Of a stretch of DNA of 64,000 bases, positions 1 through 11,872 are shown piece by piece. Position 1 is the first letter of the stretch, and the number at the start of each line of letters is the position of its first letter. A program made the position numbers and the translations under genes. Source of the stretch: Simmondsia chinensis. Taxonomy: Eukaryota > Streptophyta > Magnoliopsida > Caryophyllales > Simmondsiaceae. Under the pieces are notes generated by a model that ran no database searches, was not told the origin of the DNA, and saw only the letters and a list, made by a program, of their open reading frames with translations. The stretch spans positions 19,547,750 through 19,611,749 of the forward strand of contig JAGTTD010000001.1 in assembly GCA_018398585.1 (NCBI GenBank), in the 5' to 3' direction.

Positions 1-972
1 TCCTACTTGCTTGTATACAGCAAGCAGCTAATTCGAAGAGATGGACTGCTATTTATCACAAGCACACTGAATATGTAGTAACTGCAGCACCTTCGATTCA
101 ATATTCAACTCAATAAACTCGATATCAGCTACTGCTTGTTAAACTGCAACCTACGTACGCAACTTGTACGACACGCACTTGATTTGTGCTCAACAATCGC
201 AACAGAGTACAAACCCTAACTGACGAACTTCGCGAATCAAGAGAACTCGAACAAAACCCTAACCGTAGTGTTTACTTGAGCAATTCAGACTATGAACTTA
301 ACTGCAAATTTGACTTCAACACACCATGATCCTCAGAACATGTTAGATTTCTACGATTTCTGATCTTAGTTCACTATTAACTCCACTTTTGGGCAAGTAT
401 CTACACGATTTCAGATGTTTCGTGTAGAATTGGCTAAAGTCTTGTACTCTTCTATGCTTAACAACACAATTTCCTCCAAAAATCAGCAACAATTGTTCAA
501 TTCAACTCTTTACACGATTAGTTACTGATTTAGCTCAGTTTCTGTATAAACTGAATTAACAAATGATAATACAGCAATCTTGAAGTTGATCTTGCTCAAC
601 TATAATCCACACTAGCATCAACTTAAGATGTTTTAATCACATACAGTTCTGGGCTTAAATGTACTCCAAGCAGGAACTGATTATGATCAATGAGCTGCAG
701 CTAGCTCGCGGTTCTGCTCACATACACAAAAACAAAATTTGATCTCAATCAAGCTCTGAAATTCTAATGCTAAATATCAAATTCAACCTCTTTTTGTTTG
801 TTTCTCTTTTGCTGATTAATTGCAACCAGGACCAAAGCTTGACACAATACAAATCAGTTTAGTTGAAATATATTCAACTAAATCAAATGCAAAGCATCTA
901 AAGTCCTTACGCAGCAACAACAAATCAGTTCTGAATTTTCTGAATTAAGAGCTTGATTTGGAATCAAATCAA
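1..972 (-). mobile_element. Left-edge LTR element, leader region (partial)
   Basis: This is the internal 5' leader of a minus-strand LTR retrotransposon that continues past the left edge. It begins next to a tRNA-iMet primer-binding site (973-985) and runs leftwards. I see no long reading frame in it. Around 215-300 it carries a CCCTAA-rich stretch with nearby GAACTTCG and AACTCGA motifs that recurs in element D (about 30010-30080) and element E (about 48240-48300). This places the element in the same non-autonomous group by inference. Its coding part and other LTR are outside the window. Confidence 0.65.
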
Positions 973-985
973 GGCTCTGATACCA
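973..985 (-). other. tRNA-iMet primer-binding site
   Basis: Read on the minus strand this is TGGTATCAGAGCC, the complement of the plant initiator methionine tRNA 3' end. It lies two bases inside the LTR that starts at 988, which fixes the element's orientation as minus. Confidence 0.85.
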
Positions 986-987
986 AT

Positions 988-1444
988 TGTCATGATCCGA
1001 GATTAATCTTGAATCATGAGCTAGGGATGAAGATCAAAAGAGATCTTGAACTAGGGATTAAAAGAGGTAAGATGAGAAGAAAAGTGAAAGGAGATGAGAA
1101 AATAAAGAGAGTTAGATGAGAGAGAGAATAATGTCCAAGGATATTGTATATTTCATCAAAGTTATCCATCATACAAGACAGTGGCACCTATTTATACTAA
1201 TTTTTTACTAAATTGGATACATTGAATCAAGACTAACTAAAACACTTAAGCTTCGTAGAAGAGCCGCCAATCTTGACCTTGCTTTGACTTTAGGACCGAC
1301 TTAGGCCCTTCTGGACTACTACCGTAAGCTGCCTAGCTGCTGGATGCTATTTATCTGCTATTAAAATGCTATTGAATCTATTGTATGTTGATTGCACTCA
1401 TTACTACTTGCTCTAGCACTAACTATTCGACTTGGGTCATGACA
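988..1444 (-). repeat. 5' LTR of the left-edge element
   Basis: A 457-bp LTR that starts TGTCATGA and ends TCATGACA, a perfect 8-bp terminal inverted repeat. The primer site abuts its left side, so it is the 5' LTR of a minus-strand element. A minus-strand TATAAATA lies at 1189-1196. The target-site duplication cannot be checked because the partner LTR is outside the window. Confidence 0.8.
1189..1196 (-). promoter_or_regulatory. TATA box of left-edge LTR
   Basis: TATAAATA on the minus strand inside the LTR, placed as expected for the LTR promoter of a minus-strand element. Confidence 0.5.
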
Positions 1445-3330
1445 ACGTTCACAATTATGTCTCAATGGACATCAACTCCCAAATCTGGCAAGCAATCTTA
1501 TGCCCACAAGATTTGTTCTTTTACCACTGGACCCACCGTGGCGTAGAGACATATAAGCTTGGGTTGTTTTCCAGGCAATTCGGTATGGTCCAAGATGTGC
1601 CCTTTCCAAGCCTAAGGACCACGAACCTTTCGTGGGCCAAGAGGACATCCCTTCAATCTGCTAAGCTTCAGGAGCTTCATGCTCTGAACTAGAAAAACAG
1701 ATCCCTGTATGGGTATCCTGTGGCTTGTAGGTACATCCTATGTGCACACCAATGGAGACAAGTAGTATTTTATGCCCTTGTTTGAACTTGCTGGTCCCAG
1801 CTCAGGAAGAAGCCAGCCAATCAGCATTAGGCCAACCCCACAGAAGGCACAATTAGGTAACAGTCACTTCTGAAGTATGCTTCAGTCTTATTTTAGCAGC
1901 TTGAATGAAGACAGATCTCTATTCTTTTCTTTTTGCAGTAACTGTCCAGGCAATCCCCAAGAGTGTTAGGACTAGAAGTTTTACTCAAACGCTGCCCTCT
2001 AGGCACCTCTTTACCACCCCTCGAGGTTGGTGGTTCTAGAAAGAGAAAGAAGGATGTTGTTCCTCCAACTCTCCCTGATGTCGTGGAAGAAGAAGAAGAA
2101 TAAGAGATACCTATCTCACAACTAGTGAGAAAAAAAGAGCCAGGCTCCCTATACCAGGGGTATTCGCCTTTTTCAATTGGTGTTCTCGTTCATTTTTGTC
2201 AAAGCAGCTTCTAACATGCCCTTTTACAGCCACAAGAGGAGCCAGTTCTATATACTGTGGAGACACCAGATTCTCCCTCTCGAGAGACTACACTAGAGCC
2301 CCATCAGGACACTAAGTCATTAAGCTCGGGTACTAAAGAAGAAGTTGATATGGATGTCTCTGTTATGGAGCCAATCCCAAGCCACCTCCCTGAAGATGTT
2401 TCCTTCCTAGCCATCTTGAGCCATGTATTATGCAAGCTCCCTTCCTACTCTTAAGAGGCCCAATCTCTACTGAAAAGATTACTGAAGGTCAATGCCTCTT
2501 TGGTTTTTTAATTCGTGATGTTTCAAGCCATGTTTGGTTCTAACATGAAAGCCCTATCCTTCAAAAGTTCCTCTTGAGGACGGTGTATCAGTGGCTAAAG
2601 AGCCAACAACAATTCAGCTGTTGAGACACCTATTGAAACTTCAATGACAGATGTATCACTAGAAGCTCCCATGGTAATGATGCTGATAAAGGCCCCTTCT
2701 TCACCTCAAACTGAGGCCACATATATAAAGACATTTATTTTAACCTTAGTTGTTTCCCAAAGTCAAAATCTTGCCTCTCTCTTTGGTTATTAACCTTTTG
2801 CAGGTTAATCCTTCTAGAGCCATTCCTTCCCTAAGACTAGGGGGAATGTCCTCTCCTTTAGACAAGTTCAGAGCAAGTGGTATATTGGCTTTCCAACAAC
2901 TGGACAAAGAATCCCACAAACTCTAACTGCTGAGAGAAATCACTCATCTTCCTAACTTAATCCTGGCTGAGGGGACCACCTTTCAGGAGGTCGTTTCCCT
3001 AATAAAATCCCTGAAAGAAGATCCAAATGTAGCTCCCTCCATTGCCAGGGAACTCAAGGTCCTTGAGGATGTATTCCTGAAGGTGAACCAAGATTTCGTA
3101 GCCCTTCTTCAAAGGAAACGACATTACCAAGATGCCACTAGAAACCTTAAGTGTGCAGCTAGCCTACGTGGCCTGCAGTTGTTATTTGAAGTGCTCTAGC
3201 AGCAGGAAGGATCCAGAACCATCAATCTCAAGGGATCAAAAGTCTAAGAAGAAAAAAGTCATTTAGAGGAGAGGTTAGGTCACCTTAAAGAAGAGCTACT
3301 CTTGTTCAGACAATGGCATACCTCCCAAGG
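1445..3330 (+). pseudogene. Plant mobile domain (PMD)-like gene, interrupted
   Basis: The first frame contains FSRQFGMVQDVPFP preceded by QAILCPQDLFF, which resembles the aminotransferase-like plant mobile domain (RQFG..Q..P). That frame stops at 1690-1692. Plausible introns follow: GTAACA...TTTTTGCAG (about 1857-1938), GTATTC...TTTTACAG (2160-2229), and another acceptor at 2801-2803. The last part (about 2925-3330) reads as a charged, leucine-rich, probably coiled-coil region with in-frame stops. Translation stops exactly where the Athila array begins and resumes at 21535. PMD sequences occur both in host genes and in MULE transposons, and I cannot tell which this was. The 5' end is missing, lost at the left-edge LTR. 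Confidence 0.6.
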
Positions 3331-4765
3331 TGATAAGTCTAATTTAGTATATATTTATTTTTATCATTTTGGTTCATTTTTAACCATTTTACACCAATAC
3401 TTTAATCGCTTTTGCTCAGTTTGGCTGTTCTTCGACTATATTGCTATTTTCATGCAAAAACACTTATTCTATGCTAAATCTTACGAGGTTATATCATCAA
3501 AATCATCAAGTGGAAGCAAGATACATCAAATAAAATCAAAATACATCCCAAAGCTGATGGTTTTAGCAAGAACAACAAAGAAATGACAGAATTTGATGCA
3601 AATTGTTTTAGGCGGCAACTTTTATTGAACCAGAGACCTTAAATTCATCGTATATTGCAAAAAAATCATCACCTTGGTCTAAAGAATCAGTTTTGGTTGG
3701 TGAAAAGTGGAAAAAAAAAACATAAAATAAGGCTAGCTAAGCAAGTTGATTATGAGCCCGCATGAACTAGCAAATAAGAAGCACGCTTGATGTTATTTTT
3801 TTTGTATTTTTATCACCCTTCAAACACTATAAATAGGGTTCATTTGGGAGAGTTTTGAGCACCCCTAAACTCAGAAAAAACAAAGAAAAAGAGAAGAAGA
3901 AGAGGAGAAAAGCCGAGGGAAGGAAGCAGAAGAAGAAGGAGGGAAGTTTGGTTTGTAGTTCGTATTTTTAAGTTCTTTCTATTCTTTTCTTCTTTAAGTT
4001 CATGAATTTTGTCTTATTTAAGCTTTATTTTATGTCTTTCATAAAATAATTTTGTAGTTCCAAGGCTACGATGTGGCCTAAGTTGTAATATATACTTAAT
4101 TCTAATTCAACGTATTCAATGTTTTGTTGTTGCGTTGTTGAAATGTTTATCATTGTTCTTCATGAGTTTTAAATTCTTGATCACCATTTAAAGACTATAA
4201 TGATTCACAAAGAGTCTGAGAGGAGATTTATGATGATTGCTAAGCTGATAAGCACCACAAATTGAGCGAATGCTCGAGAGAGATTAACACGATTTGTGTG
4301 GTCTTAAAGTGAAAATCATGGATCTTTGAAACTTTTCTCTTATTTAAATTCATGCACAAGAGTGATGGGTTAATATATAAAAGAGTATGCTAAATGTTGC
4401 TCGAGAGGGAATATTTAATAATTTAGGGTTTTCGACCATCAATATATAATAACAATATGAATATCGAGAATAGAAATGCGTATTAATTCAACTAGATGAA
4501 ATTGGATGCCTTGGACCTTATTAATTGATAAAACTCAACAAAAAAATCAGTAAATTTTAGATAAAAATCAGTGAACAATTTTTGTTTCCTTTCATTTTAT
4601 TTTATTTCTTATCAAAAACCTCAATTTTCGGCCTTTCAAATAGTACTAGAACTACTAATTTCGGTACTCGCTAAATAATAATCCTCGTGGGAACAATACT
4701 CTACTCACTCTATATATTTGATACGACTTAGTGCACTTGCTAAGCATACACCAAGTTAAGCATCA
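3331..4765 (+). repeat. Athila-like LTR 1 (5' outer)
   Basis: It starts TGATAAGTC and ends AAGCATCA, followed after six bases by a tRNA-Asp primer site. A TATAAATAG box lies at 3828-3836. It resembles LTR 4 most closely, sharing the CATACACCAAGTTAAG end, whereas LTRs 2 and 3 have a GCTAACGCATACG variant. Confidence 0.85.
3828..3836 (+). promoter_or_regulatory. TATA box of Athila LTR 1
   Basis: TATAAATAG near the middle of the LTR. The same position is conserved in LTR 3 (17486-17494), LTR 4 (20624-20632) and the second LTR of element C (39738-39746), and is degenerate in LTR 2 and the first LTR of C. Confidence 0.6.
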
Positions 4766-4771
4766 AGTTTT

Positions 4772-4789
4772 TGGTGCTGTTACCGGGGA
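4772..4789 (+). other. tRNA-Asp primer-binding site (degenerate)
   Basis: TGGTGCTGTTACCGGGGA differs at three positions from TGGCGCCGTTGCCGGGGA, the complement of the plant tRNA-Asp(GTC) 3' end used by Athila elements. It is six bases past the LTR end. Confidence 0.8.
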
Positions 4790-5218
4790 TTGTCTATGTT
4801 TGAGTGCTATTGGTACCATCTAGTTTTAGTACTAATTTGAAATTGTTAATAATTTGTAAATTTTGTTTAAAGTTTGAAAAATAAATCCCCTTTCATTCAT
4901 TTAATTCATTTGTGAAATAAATTCTTTTTTTTTTAATTAGTTTTTCTTAACTTTTGTTTAAAATTGCTGTACTTTTAAGTTTTTTGATTAATTTTAACTT
5001 AGTTTTAAATTTTAATTCACCTATATAAGTTTTTTAAAGTTAAGTTTGTTATCTTAAAGTTTTTAAAATTTGTTTTTTCTTAATTTTAACTGGGTTTTCA
5101 AAGATTGTTGTATTTTTAAGCTTTTTCACTAATTTTAATTTTTCTCTGACTTTTAAGTTCATTTATTTATTTATTCATTTTTTTTGAATTTTTTTAAAAA
5201 AAAAGGGAACTAAAAGTG

Positions 5219-6020
5219 ATGGCTTGCTACAAATTTATGAGACCTCAATATCAAGCTCTACCGAAAAGATAATTTAGCATTTGTGAAATTAATGCATTAT
5301 CTGCTCAACTCTCACTAATTCAAAAAAATGACATGATTGCTGCTCGTACTCATAGATGTGAATTTTGTGCAGGTAACCATACTAGTATGGAGTGTCAAGT
5401 GGGCAATATTTTTTCCTCATTGGGTTCTGAACAATATAACTATAGGTCAAATTTTAACCAAACCCAATACAACCCTTACTCTAGCACTTACAGTCAAGGA
5501 TGGATAAATCTTTCTAATTTTTCATGGAGCCATCACAAAGCACCTTGGCCACCCATTCATCCACATCAACAAAAGAAATATGAATTAGAAGAGATGTTTA
5601 GGGAGTCCATGCATGAATGGACACTTTTACTCAAGAAACTAGGGCTGGCTTTAGAAATCAAGAAGCTTCCATCCGAAATCAAGAAGTATCCATCCAAAAT
5701 TTAGAAACTCAAGTAGGGACAATATTAGAGGAGCTTTTTGAGAGGTTCAAAGATTCATTGCCTGGTAATACCATCACCTACCCAAGGAAACAAACTAATG
5801 CCATAACATTGAGGGATGAAAACACATTAAAAGATCCACCTCAATGTGACATAACCCCCTTGATTGACCCATCGCCACCAATGACCGAACCTATCTTGAC
5901 CGACCCACCACCACCAATTATCGAAATAGAGTGCCAAGCTTGTCTAATGAAGTCAAAGGCTTTCAGAGCGAAGGATGACTCAGTGAAAACTCTATTCCCC
6001 TTCAAGACACGGGATAGATC
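5219..6020 (+). pseudogene. gag: Athila-type gag remnant
   Basis: A decayed gag split over two frames (main pieces 5333-5704 and 5617-6023). It carries a zinc-knuckle-like CEFCAGNH....C, then NPYSSTYSQGW and FSWSHH, and later TNAITLRDENTLK. These match the order of hallmark segments in Athila gag (knuckle, NPYSNTYNPGW-like, NAITLR-like). The upstream part lacks a clear start and contains stops. It is far shorter than a full Athila gag and cannot make a normal capsid protein. Confidence 0.7.
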
Positions 6021-6095
6021 CACTCAAAGATTCGAGCAAACGACTATAACCAAAAGCGCTTCTTGGGAGGCAACCCAAGTGCTCTTTCCTTACTT
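6021..6095 (+). pseudogene. pol: Athila pol C-terminal tail
   Basis: Just after the gag remnant, the frame AAA-GCG-CTT-CTT-GGG-AGG-CAA-CCC reads KALLGRQP, the characteristic end of Athila polyproteins after integrase. Protease, RT, RNase H and integrase are all missing between this tail and gag. The same gag-to-tail arrangement recurs in the other copies in this window. Confidence 0.65.
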
Positions 6096-6714
6096 CTTTT
6101 ATTTTGGTTTCCTTTTTTTTTTCTTCTCATGTTTCCATACATTTTTGTTCAAACAGGTATTTTGAAACAAGTTTGGGGGTAACCGGATCACAACATTCGC
6201 CATCAAATGAACAATCCTCAAACCTTGGAAGCATCTCTCACCTACTGCTTTGTTCCTTACATTTCTTTTAACATTGAGGACAATGTTAACATTAATTTTG
6301 GGGGTGGGAGAGACAAATTTTTAAAATTTTGAAACAAATGTTTTTCGAAAAGTTTCCCTGTTTTATGTTTTAGAGTCAGCTTTGGTGCCTCCTAGAGTTT
6401 GGAGCCTTTGTATGGGGACGTAAACAGTGTCGGCAAACAAAAATATTGTCTATTTTCTACAGTTTTAATCATAAGTCTTTTAAAAATTTCATAAAAGAAA
6501 ACAGAGAGTAAGTACTTATCATTATACTTTTTAGGTAATTTCTCTACTCTCTTTAGCTCATTTACTTTAATTAGATTTCAATAACCTGATAATCAATTTT
6601 TTTTTTGTGTTCTAACTGCAAAACACAATCTAATCTAAGGCACTATCTTGATAAAACCATGATATTTGACTTCACTAGTTAGCATGACTGTTTTACTATT
6701 CTTTCTAATTAAAG
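6096..6714 (+). other. Athila 3' untranslated region, first part
   Basis: Non-coding sequence with GTTTGGGGGTAACC and an ATTGAGGACAATGTTAAC block followed by a G-rich TTTTGGGGGTGGGAGAGAC run, repeated in each copy of this family. It is interrupted at 6715-6719 by the chromovirus and continues at 12461. Confidence 0.6.
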
Positions 6715-6719
6715 GATGC

Positions 6720-7122
6720 TGTTGTGATTCCTTTAGTTATGATTGTAATTGATTCATGTAATGCTTATAAAGCTTAAGTGATGCGTTTTGAGTTGAGTTC
6801 AAATGTTAGTTGGCAGGTCATTTAGGCGCCAAGAGCGGTTAGAGGTCAAATGGAGTCAATTGTGGCGGCTAGGTTCTGTTTTCGGCGGCAGAATTAGTTT
6901 GAGTCGGTTATAGGAGAATCTTGGTTCAATGTATCAAGGTCTAGTATAAATAAGTCATAATCATGTAATATCTTCATTCAATCAATGAAAGTTCAGATTT
7001 CCTTTGGATAATCTCTCTCTAATTCTCATCTCCTTCTCTAATTCTCATCCCCTTCACTTCTCTTCTCATCTTACTCTTTCCTTCACAAGGTTAGCTCTCA
7101 ATTCTAGGATTGGAAGTTAACA
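6720..7122 (+). repeat. Chromovirus 5' LTR
   Basis: 403 bp, starts TGTTGTGATTCC and ends GGAAGTTAACA. A TATAAATA lies at 6945-6952, and the primer site starts two bases downstream of the end. Confidence 0.93.
6945..6952 (+). promoter_or_regulatory. TATA box of chromovirus LTR
   Basis: TATAAATA in the expected part of the LTR and conserved in the 3' LTR copy. Confidence 0.6.
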
Positions 7123-7124
7123 AT

Positions 7125-7137
7125 TGGTATCAGAGCC
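7125..7137 (+). other. tRNA-iMet primer-binding site
   Basis: TGGTATCAGAGCC, complementary to the plant initiator tRNA-Met 3' end, two bases after the LTR. Confidence 0.93.
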
Positions 7138-7196
7138 AGTTCAAGCTGTCAATTTCTTGATTTGAGCTGGCAAAACCAAAGAAAAACAAATAAAAT

Positions 7197-8545
7197 ATGG
7201 CCGATGGAGTTAGAACTCGATCGGGAGCTGGTGGTGGAAATGTAGCTTCAGCAGTTAATCCTGATGTGTCATACGCTGCTGTTGCTAGTGCAAACACCTC
7301 AAAGGAAGCTCAATATGTTACTATTGATCAGTTTAAGGAACTTTATGATCACATTCGCAAATCACAAGAACAAAGTGAAGATAGATTGTTCCAAAGGTTG
7401 TAGCGGTTGCAGTTGGAAAATGATCAAAAAAATGAAGATCGGTTGTTGCAATTGGAGGCGAAGCTTATGAATTTACAAGATTAGGTTAAACGGTAAGGTG
7501 CATCATCTGTGAATGCAATTCTTAAACCTGCTAGTCAGTTAATTCCTCCAGCTGAAGTAGTGCAACCTTAAGTTCACAATGATAGAGCTGAGAATTTGGA
7601 TAGGAATTGCGATAATTCTCCTTTGATGCAAACTGAGGCTGGACCTTCAGATCATATCATAATAGTTAATGCTCGACCTCCAGAGGTTGAGGTTATTACA
7701 GGAACTCAAGATCAAACCACAGAACAAGCTCATTCTCTATTATCTGGCCAAAATTTAAGTCTGAATACAAGACCTCCAAATTCTATTTTGCACCACAGAA
7801 ATTCATTTGATGAAATTGAACATCAAGATAGGCCACCAGATCAGCACTATCAGCGAAAGACAGTGAGTAATGATGCTACATCTGGTAGCAGGAGCAATGC
7901 TCACAGGCAGCCGCGAGTGCAAATTGAGCCTTTTGATGGCGAGCAAACTGAGTCGTGGTTGAGGAGGTGTGAACGGTATTTCCATTTTTACAACATAAAG
8001 GAAGCTAAAAAGGTTGAATTGGCAGCAGTGCATCTTCATGGAAACCATGAAGTGTGGTTCTATAGTGTGTTGAAAATCAATCCTAATCTTTCTTGGGGCC
8101 AATTCGTGAAAGAATTATGTGAGCGGTATGCAGAAGAGGACACAAGTGGTGTTGTTGACAGTTTTAACAAGGTGTATCAAACGACTACCGTGAGAGAATA
8201 CATGATAAGATTTGAGAATCTACGAGCTAGCATGATAGCCATTAATCCACAAGCTATGGAGGCATATTATGTCTTTTCATTAGTGGATTAAAACCAAGAA
8301 TCAAGAACATGGTTAAGGCCATTAGGCCAAAGACCTTGTCTAAAGCATATAACAAAGAAAAATTGATTGAAGCCACGGTTGTATCTTCAAGTGACAAGAG
8401 TAAACCCAAAGGCAGCAACTTCAAATCTCATCACAAAGCTACATCAGGCTCTAAGACAAGTTGTGCTTTTGATAAGAGATCTGCTAGGCTATGTTACAAA
8501 TGTAACCGGCCTTATTAGCCGGGACACATATGTAACTCCAAGTTT
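7197..8545 (+). pseudogene. gag: Chromovirus gag, broken
   Basis: The frame opens at ATG 7197 (MADGVRTRSGAGG). A charged, probably coiled-coil N-terminus follows (IDQFKELYDHIRKSQEQ), then the capsid-type retrotransposon gag domain around 7900-8290 (VQIEPFDGEQTESWLRRCE, GQFVKELCERYA). A zinc knuckle CYKCNRPY.PGHIC lies near 8490-8530 and is cut by TAG at 8516-8518. In-frame stops occur at 7401-7403, near 7482, near 7494 and near 7569. A one-base frameshift lies near 8280. Confidence 0.85.
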
Positions 8546-9206
8546 TTGATGTCTGCAAGGGGAGCTCGAATAGAAATTATTTTAGAAAGTGAAGATACAA
8601 CAGCTGAGGAAGAAACCTCTGAGCAAGATTCACAAGATGAATTCGTTTGGGATGAAATTGAGATTTTTATGAAAGCCTTAACTGGGAATGGAGCTCACAA
8701 TACCATTCGCATTACGGGAAAGGCTGGTAAGACTTCCATCACCATTCTTATAGACAGTGGAAGCACTCACAGCTTTGTTGATCCTAAATTGGTGAAGAAA
8801 GTGTGACATAAAGGGATCAAGACCCATCCATTAGCCGTGACTGTGGCTGATGGCAACTCCATTCTCACTTAGAATAAGTGTTAAGCATTCCAATGGGCTA
8901 TGCAAGAGCATCAATTCACTTTTGATTTCAGAGTTCTTCCCTTGGGAGGATGTGACATGGTGCTCGGGGTTGATTGGATGAGATCCTTTAACCCAGTGGT
9001 GTTCGATTTTGAAAAGATGATAGTTTCTTTTGAAGTTCATGGAACTAAGGTCACATTGCAAGGCATGGCTGAGCAAGCACAGCTGCTGTTGATCAAGGGC
9101 AAGAGTTTACAAGGAGGACTTAAGAAGAGTGCAATTCAGTGGTTAGGGCAATTGTTTGCAATCTCTCCTGTAGAACTTCAATCAGTTGTTCAGCCTAAAG
9201 TGTGAG
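8546..9206 (+). pseudogene. pol: Chromovirus aspartic protease region
   Basis: The frame continues from gag. The protease active site is TILIDSGSTHSFVDP (DSG triad, near 8740-8790), followed by FRVLPLGGCDMVLGVDWM, the usual second protease motif. Stops interrupt the frame at 8804-8806, near 8871 and near 8882. The last is a TAA where the family normally has a sense codon. The segment ends at TGA 9203-9205 and leads into the RT linker. Confidence 0.8.
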
Positions 9207-10680
9207 CTTTGATTGAAGAGTTTGAAGATATATTTGAGCTGCCTAAAGCTCTACCCCCTCAGAGGAGTGTAGATCATGCTATTCCACTTCGAGCCAATTA
9301 AGATCAAGTGAAAATAAGGCCTTATATGCACATGCTCAGAAGATAGAAATTGAGAAGCAAGTAGATGAATTGCTTCAGATGAGCTTTATTAGACCAAGCC
9401 ACAGCCCATTTGCCTCTCTTGTTATTCTGGTTAAGAAGAAGGATGGAACGGCAAGAATGTGCATTGACTACCGACAGTTGAATTCCTTGATAGTGAAAGA
9501 TAAGTTTCCTATTCCTGTCATAGATGATTTACTTGATGAGTTATATGGAGCATATTTCTTCACTAAACTTGATTTCAGGTAGGGGTACCATCAAATCAGA
9601 GTTCTTGAGCCGGATATATAGAAATCTGCTTTTCAGACTCATCATGGGCACTTCGAGTTTGTTGTTATGCCATTTGGTCTAACAAATGCTCCGACCATCT
9701 TTTAAGCTGCTATGAGTGACATTTTTAAGCCTTCCTTGAGGAGATCAGTGTTGGTTTTCTTTGATGACATATTGATATACCGCTCCTCTTTTAAGGATCA
9801 TCTCATTCATCTTCGAGAAGTGTTTTGTTGTGATTCGCTAGCACAGGTTCTTTGCCAAGTTGTCCAAATTTTCCTTTACTCAGACCAAGCTTGAATATTT
9901 GGGCCATGTGATTTCTTATGAGGGAGTCTCCACCGATCCTTCCAAGATTCAAGCAATGCAAGATTGGCCTACTCCAATGTCTCTGAAGCAATTGAGGGGA
10001 GTTTTAGGGTTGACCGGTTACTATAGGAAGTTCATTGAGGGATATGGATCAATTGCAAAACCTTTGGCTGAACTTCTTAAAAAGGATGCATTCAAGTGGA
10101 CAGATAAGGCTCAAACAGCCTTTGAAGCTCTCAAGACAGCCATGTGTGCAGCCTTGGTCCTAGCAATGCCTATTTTGCTGATGACTTCATTCTTGAGACA
10201 GATGTAAGTGGATCAGGCATAGGAGCTGTTCTTTCTCAGCACGGGAGGCCTATTGCTTATTTGAGCCAGGCACTTAGTCCAAAGCATCAAGCAATGTCTA
10301 CTTATGAGAAGGAATACTTGGCCATTCTTCTAGCTGTTGAGAAATGGAGGCATTACTTGGATGGACACAGGTTCGTTATTAGAACAGACCAACGGAGTCT
10401 CAAGCACCTTTTAGAGCAAAAGATCATGACAAGAATTCAAAAGAAGGGATTAATGAAGATGGTAGGCCTTGATTCTACTATTGAATATCAAAGAGGAAAG
10501 GAAAACTTGGCTGCTGATGCACTGTCACAAAGATTTGAGGATTGTGAACAAGGTTCTTGTTGTGCAATATCCATTGTCTTACCATCACGGACGGATGAAG
10601 TTTACAAGTCTCATGAAGATGATTCCTTTGCTCAAGAATGTGTGGCTGCTAGCTGTGTGACTAATGCAGAAATTGAATGA
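9207..10680 (+). pseudogene. pol: Chromovirus reverse transcriptase and RNase H
   Basis: RT motifs appear in order: [43 protein letters not shown] and the catalytic VFFDDILIY near 9760. These are followed by LEYLGHVIS and [10 protein letters not shown]. RNase H begins about 10192 with [15 protein letters not shown] and continues through EYLAILLAVEKWRHYL and IRTDQRSL to AADALSQR. Frameshifts fall near 9325, near 9820 (with a probable small deletion) and near 10150. Several TAG/TAA stops replace expected sense codons. Confidence 0.88.
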
Positions 10681-11872
10681 AGCAATGCTGATTTATCTAT
10701 ACAGAAAGGCATCATTCAGTTGAAGAGCAAGCTCTACATTGGTTCTTCAACGATCTGAGGGATCAGATTGTTAGTGCCTCACATGATTCAGCATGGGGAG
10801 GTCATTCTGGAGTTAAGGGTACATATTAGAGGGTTAAGGCTTACTTCAGTTGGCCTAGCATGAAGAGGACAGTAGCTGATTTTGTGAGAGCTTGTGAAGT
10901 TTGTCATCAAACGAAGTTGGGAGGTCACAGATACAAGGGTGTTCTACAGCCTCTTCCCATTCCTGAGGGTGCTTGGATCAATATCAGCATGGATTTCATA
11001 GGGGATTGCCAAATTCAAACAGCAGGGAAGTCATTTGGGTTGTGGTGGATTGTTTCACCAAGTATAGCCACTTCATTTCCCTCACCAGACCTGTTACTGC
11101 AGAAAGATTGGCCAAGAGCTTTCTTGACAAAATATACAAGTTACATGGATTGCCTCAATCCACTGTATCTTATCGGGACAAGATCTTTACAAGCAAATTT
11201 TGGAGAGAATTGCTCAAGTTGTTGGGTACTACATTGGCTCTTAGTTCATCATACCATCCCCAAACAGATGGACAAACCGAGCGAGTTAATCAATGTATTG
11301 AGCAGTACCTCAGGATCATGGTTTTCTCTCAGCCAAAAGAGTGGAACCGATGGCTTTCGTTAGCTAAATATTGGTTCAACACTCATGTTCATGCATCTAT
11401 TGGCACTTCTCCCTTCAAAACTTTCTATGGATATGATCCTCCCGCTCCATTTATGCTGCAAAAAGTTGCTTCATTAGTACCTGAAGCTTCTGAATTCTTA
11501 CAGCAGAGGAAGCATATGATGCAAGTTCTTAAAGACAATCTTCTTCAAGCTCAAGAAAGAATGAAACTCTTTGCTGACAAAAAGACGGTAAACAAAAATT
11601 ATGAAGTTGGAGACATGGTCTACCTCAAATTACAGCCTTATAGACAGTCCTCTTTGGCTGTCAGGAGAAATGTCAAGCTAAGTGCTCGTTTCTTTGGCCC
11701 ATACAATATATTGGAAAAGATTGGAAAAGTGGCATACAAAGTTGAATTACCTCCCAATTCATACATTCACCTAGTGTTTCATGTGTTATTACTCAAACAG
11801 CAAGTGAAGAAAGGAGCTGAAAGTTCGAAGGAAGCACCTGAAGTTGGAGCAAATGGCTCGTTGCTGCTGTAG
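10681..11872 (+). pseudogene. pol: Chromovirus integrase
   Basis: The zinc-binding part ends in CEVCHQTK (about 10890-10915). The catalytic core includes SMDFIGD with the first aspartate, and SYHPQTDGQTERVN with the catalytic glutamate (about 11250-11290). The C-terminal part has FFGPYNILEKIGKVAYKVEL, typical of chromovirus integrases (GPF.I..KIG..AYKL.LP). The frame changes near 11000 and ends with a TAG at 11870-11872. Confidence 0.88.

Noticed and set aside
215..290. AACCCTAAC motifs resembling plant telomere repeats (also near 30010 and 48250)
   Set aside because: They are isolated units within a conserved retrotransposon leader and not tandem telomeric arrays.
5841..6023. Minus-strand frame over the Athila gag end (glycine-rich)
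   Set aside because: It is the antisense of proline-rich gag sequence with no supporting motif.
7125..7137. Possible tRNA gene from the GGTATCAGAGCC matches
   Set aside because: Only 13 bases match the initiator tRNA 3' end and they sit next to LTRs, so these are primer-binding sites. No cloverleaf surrounds them.
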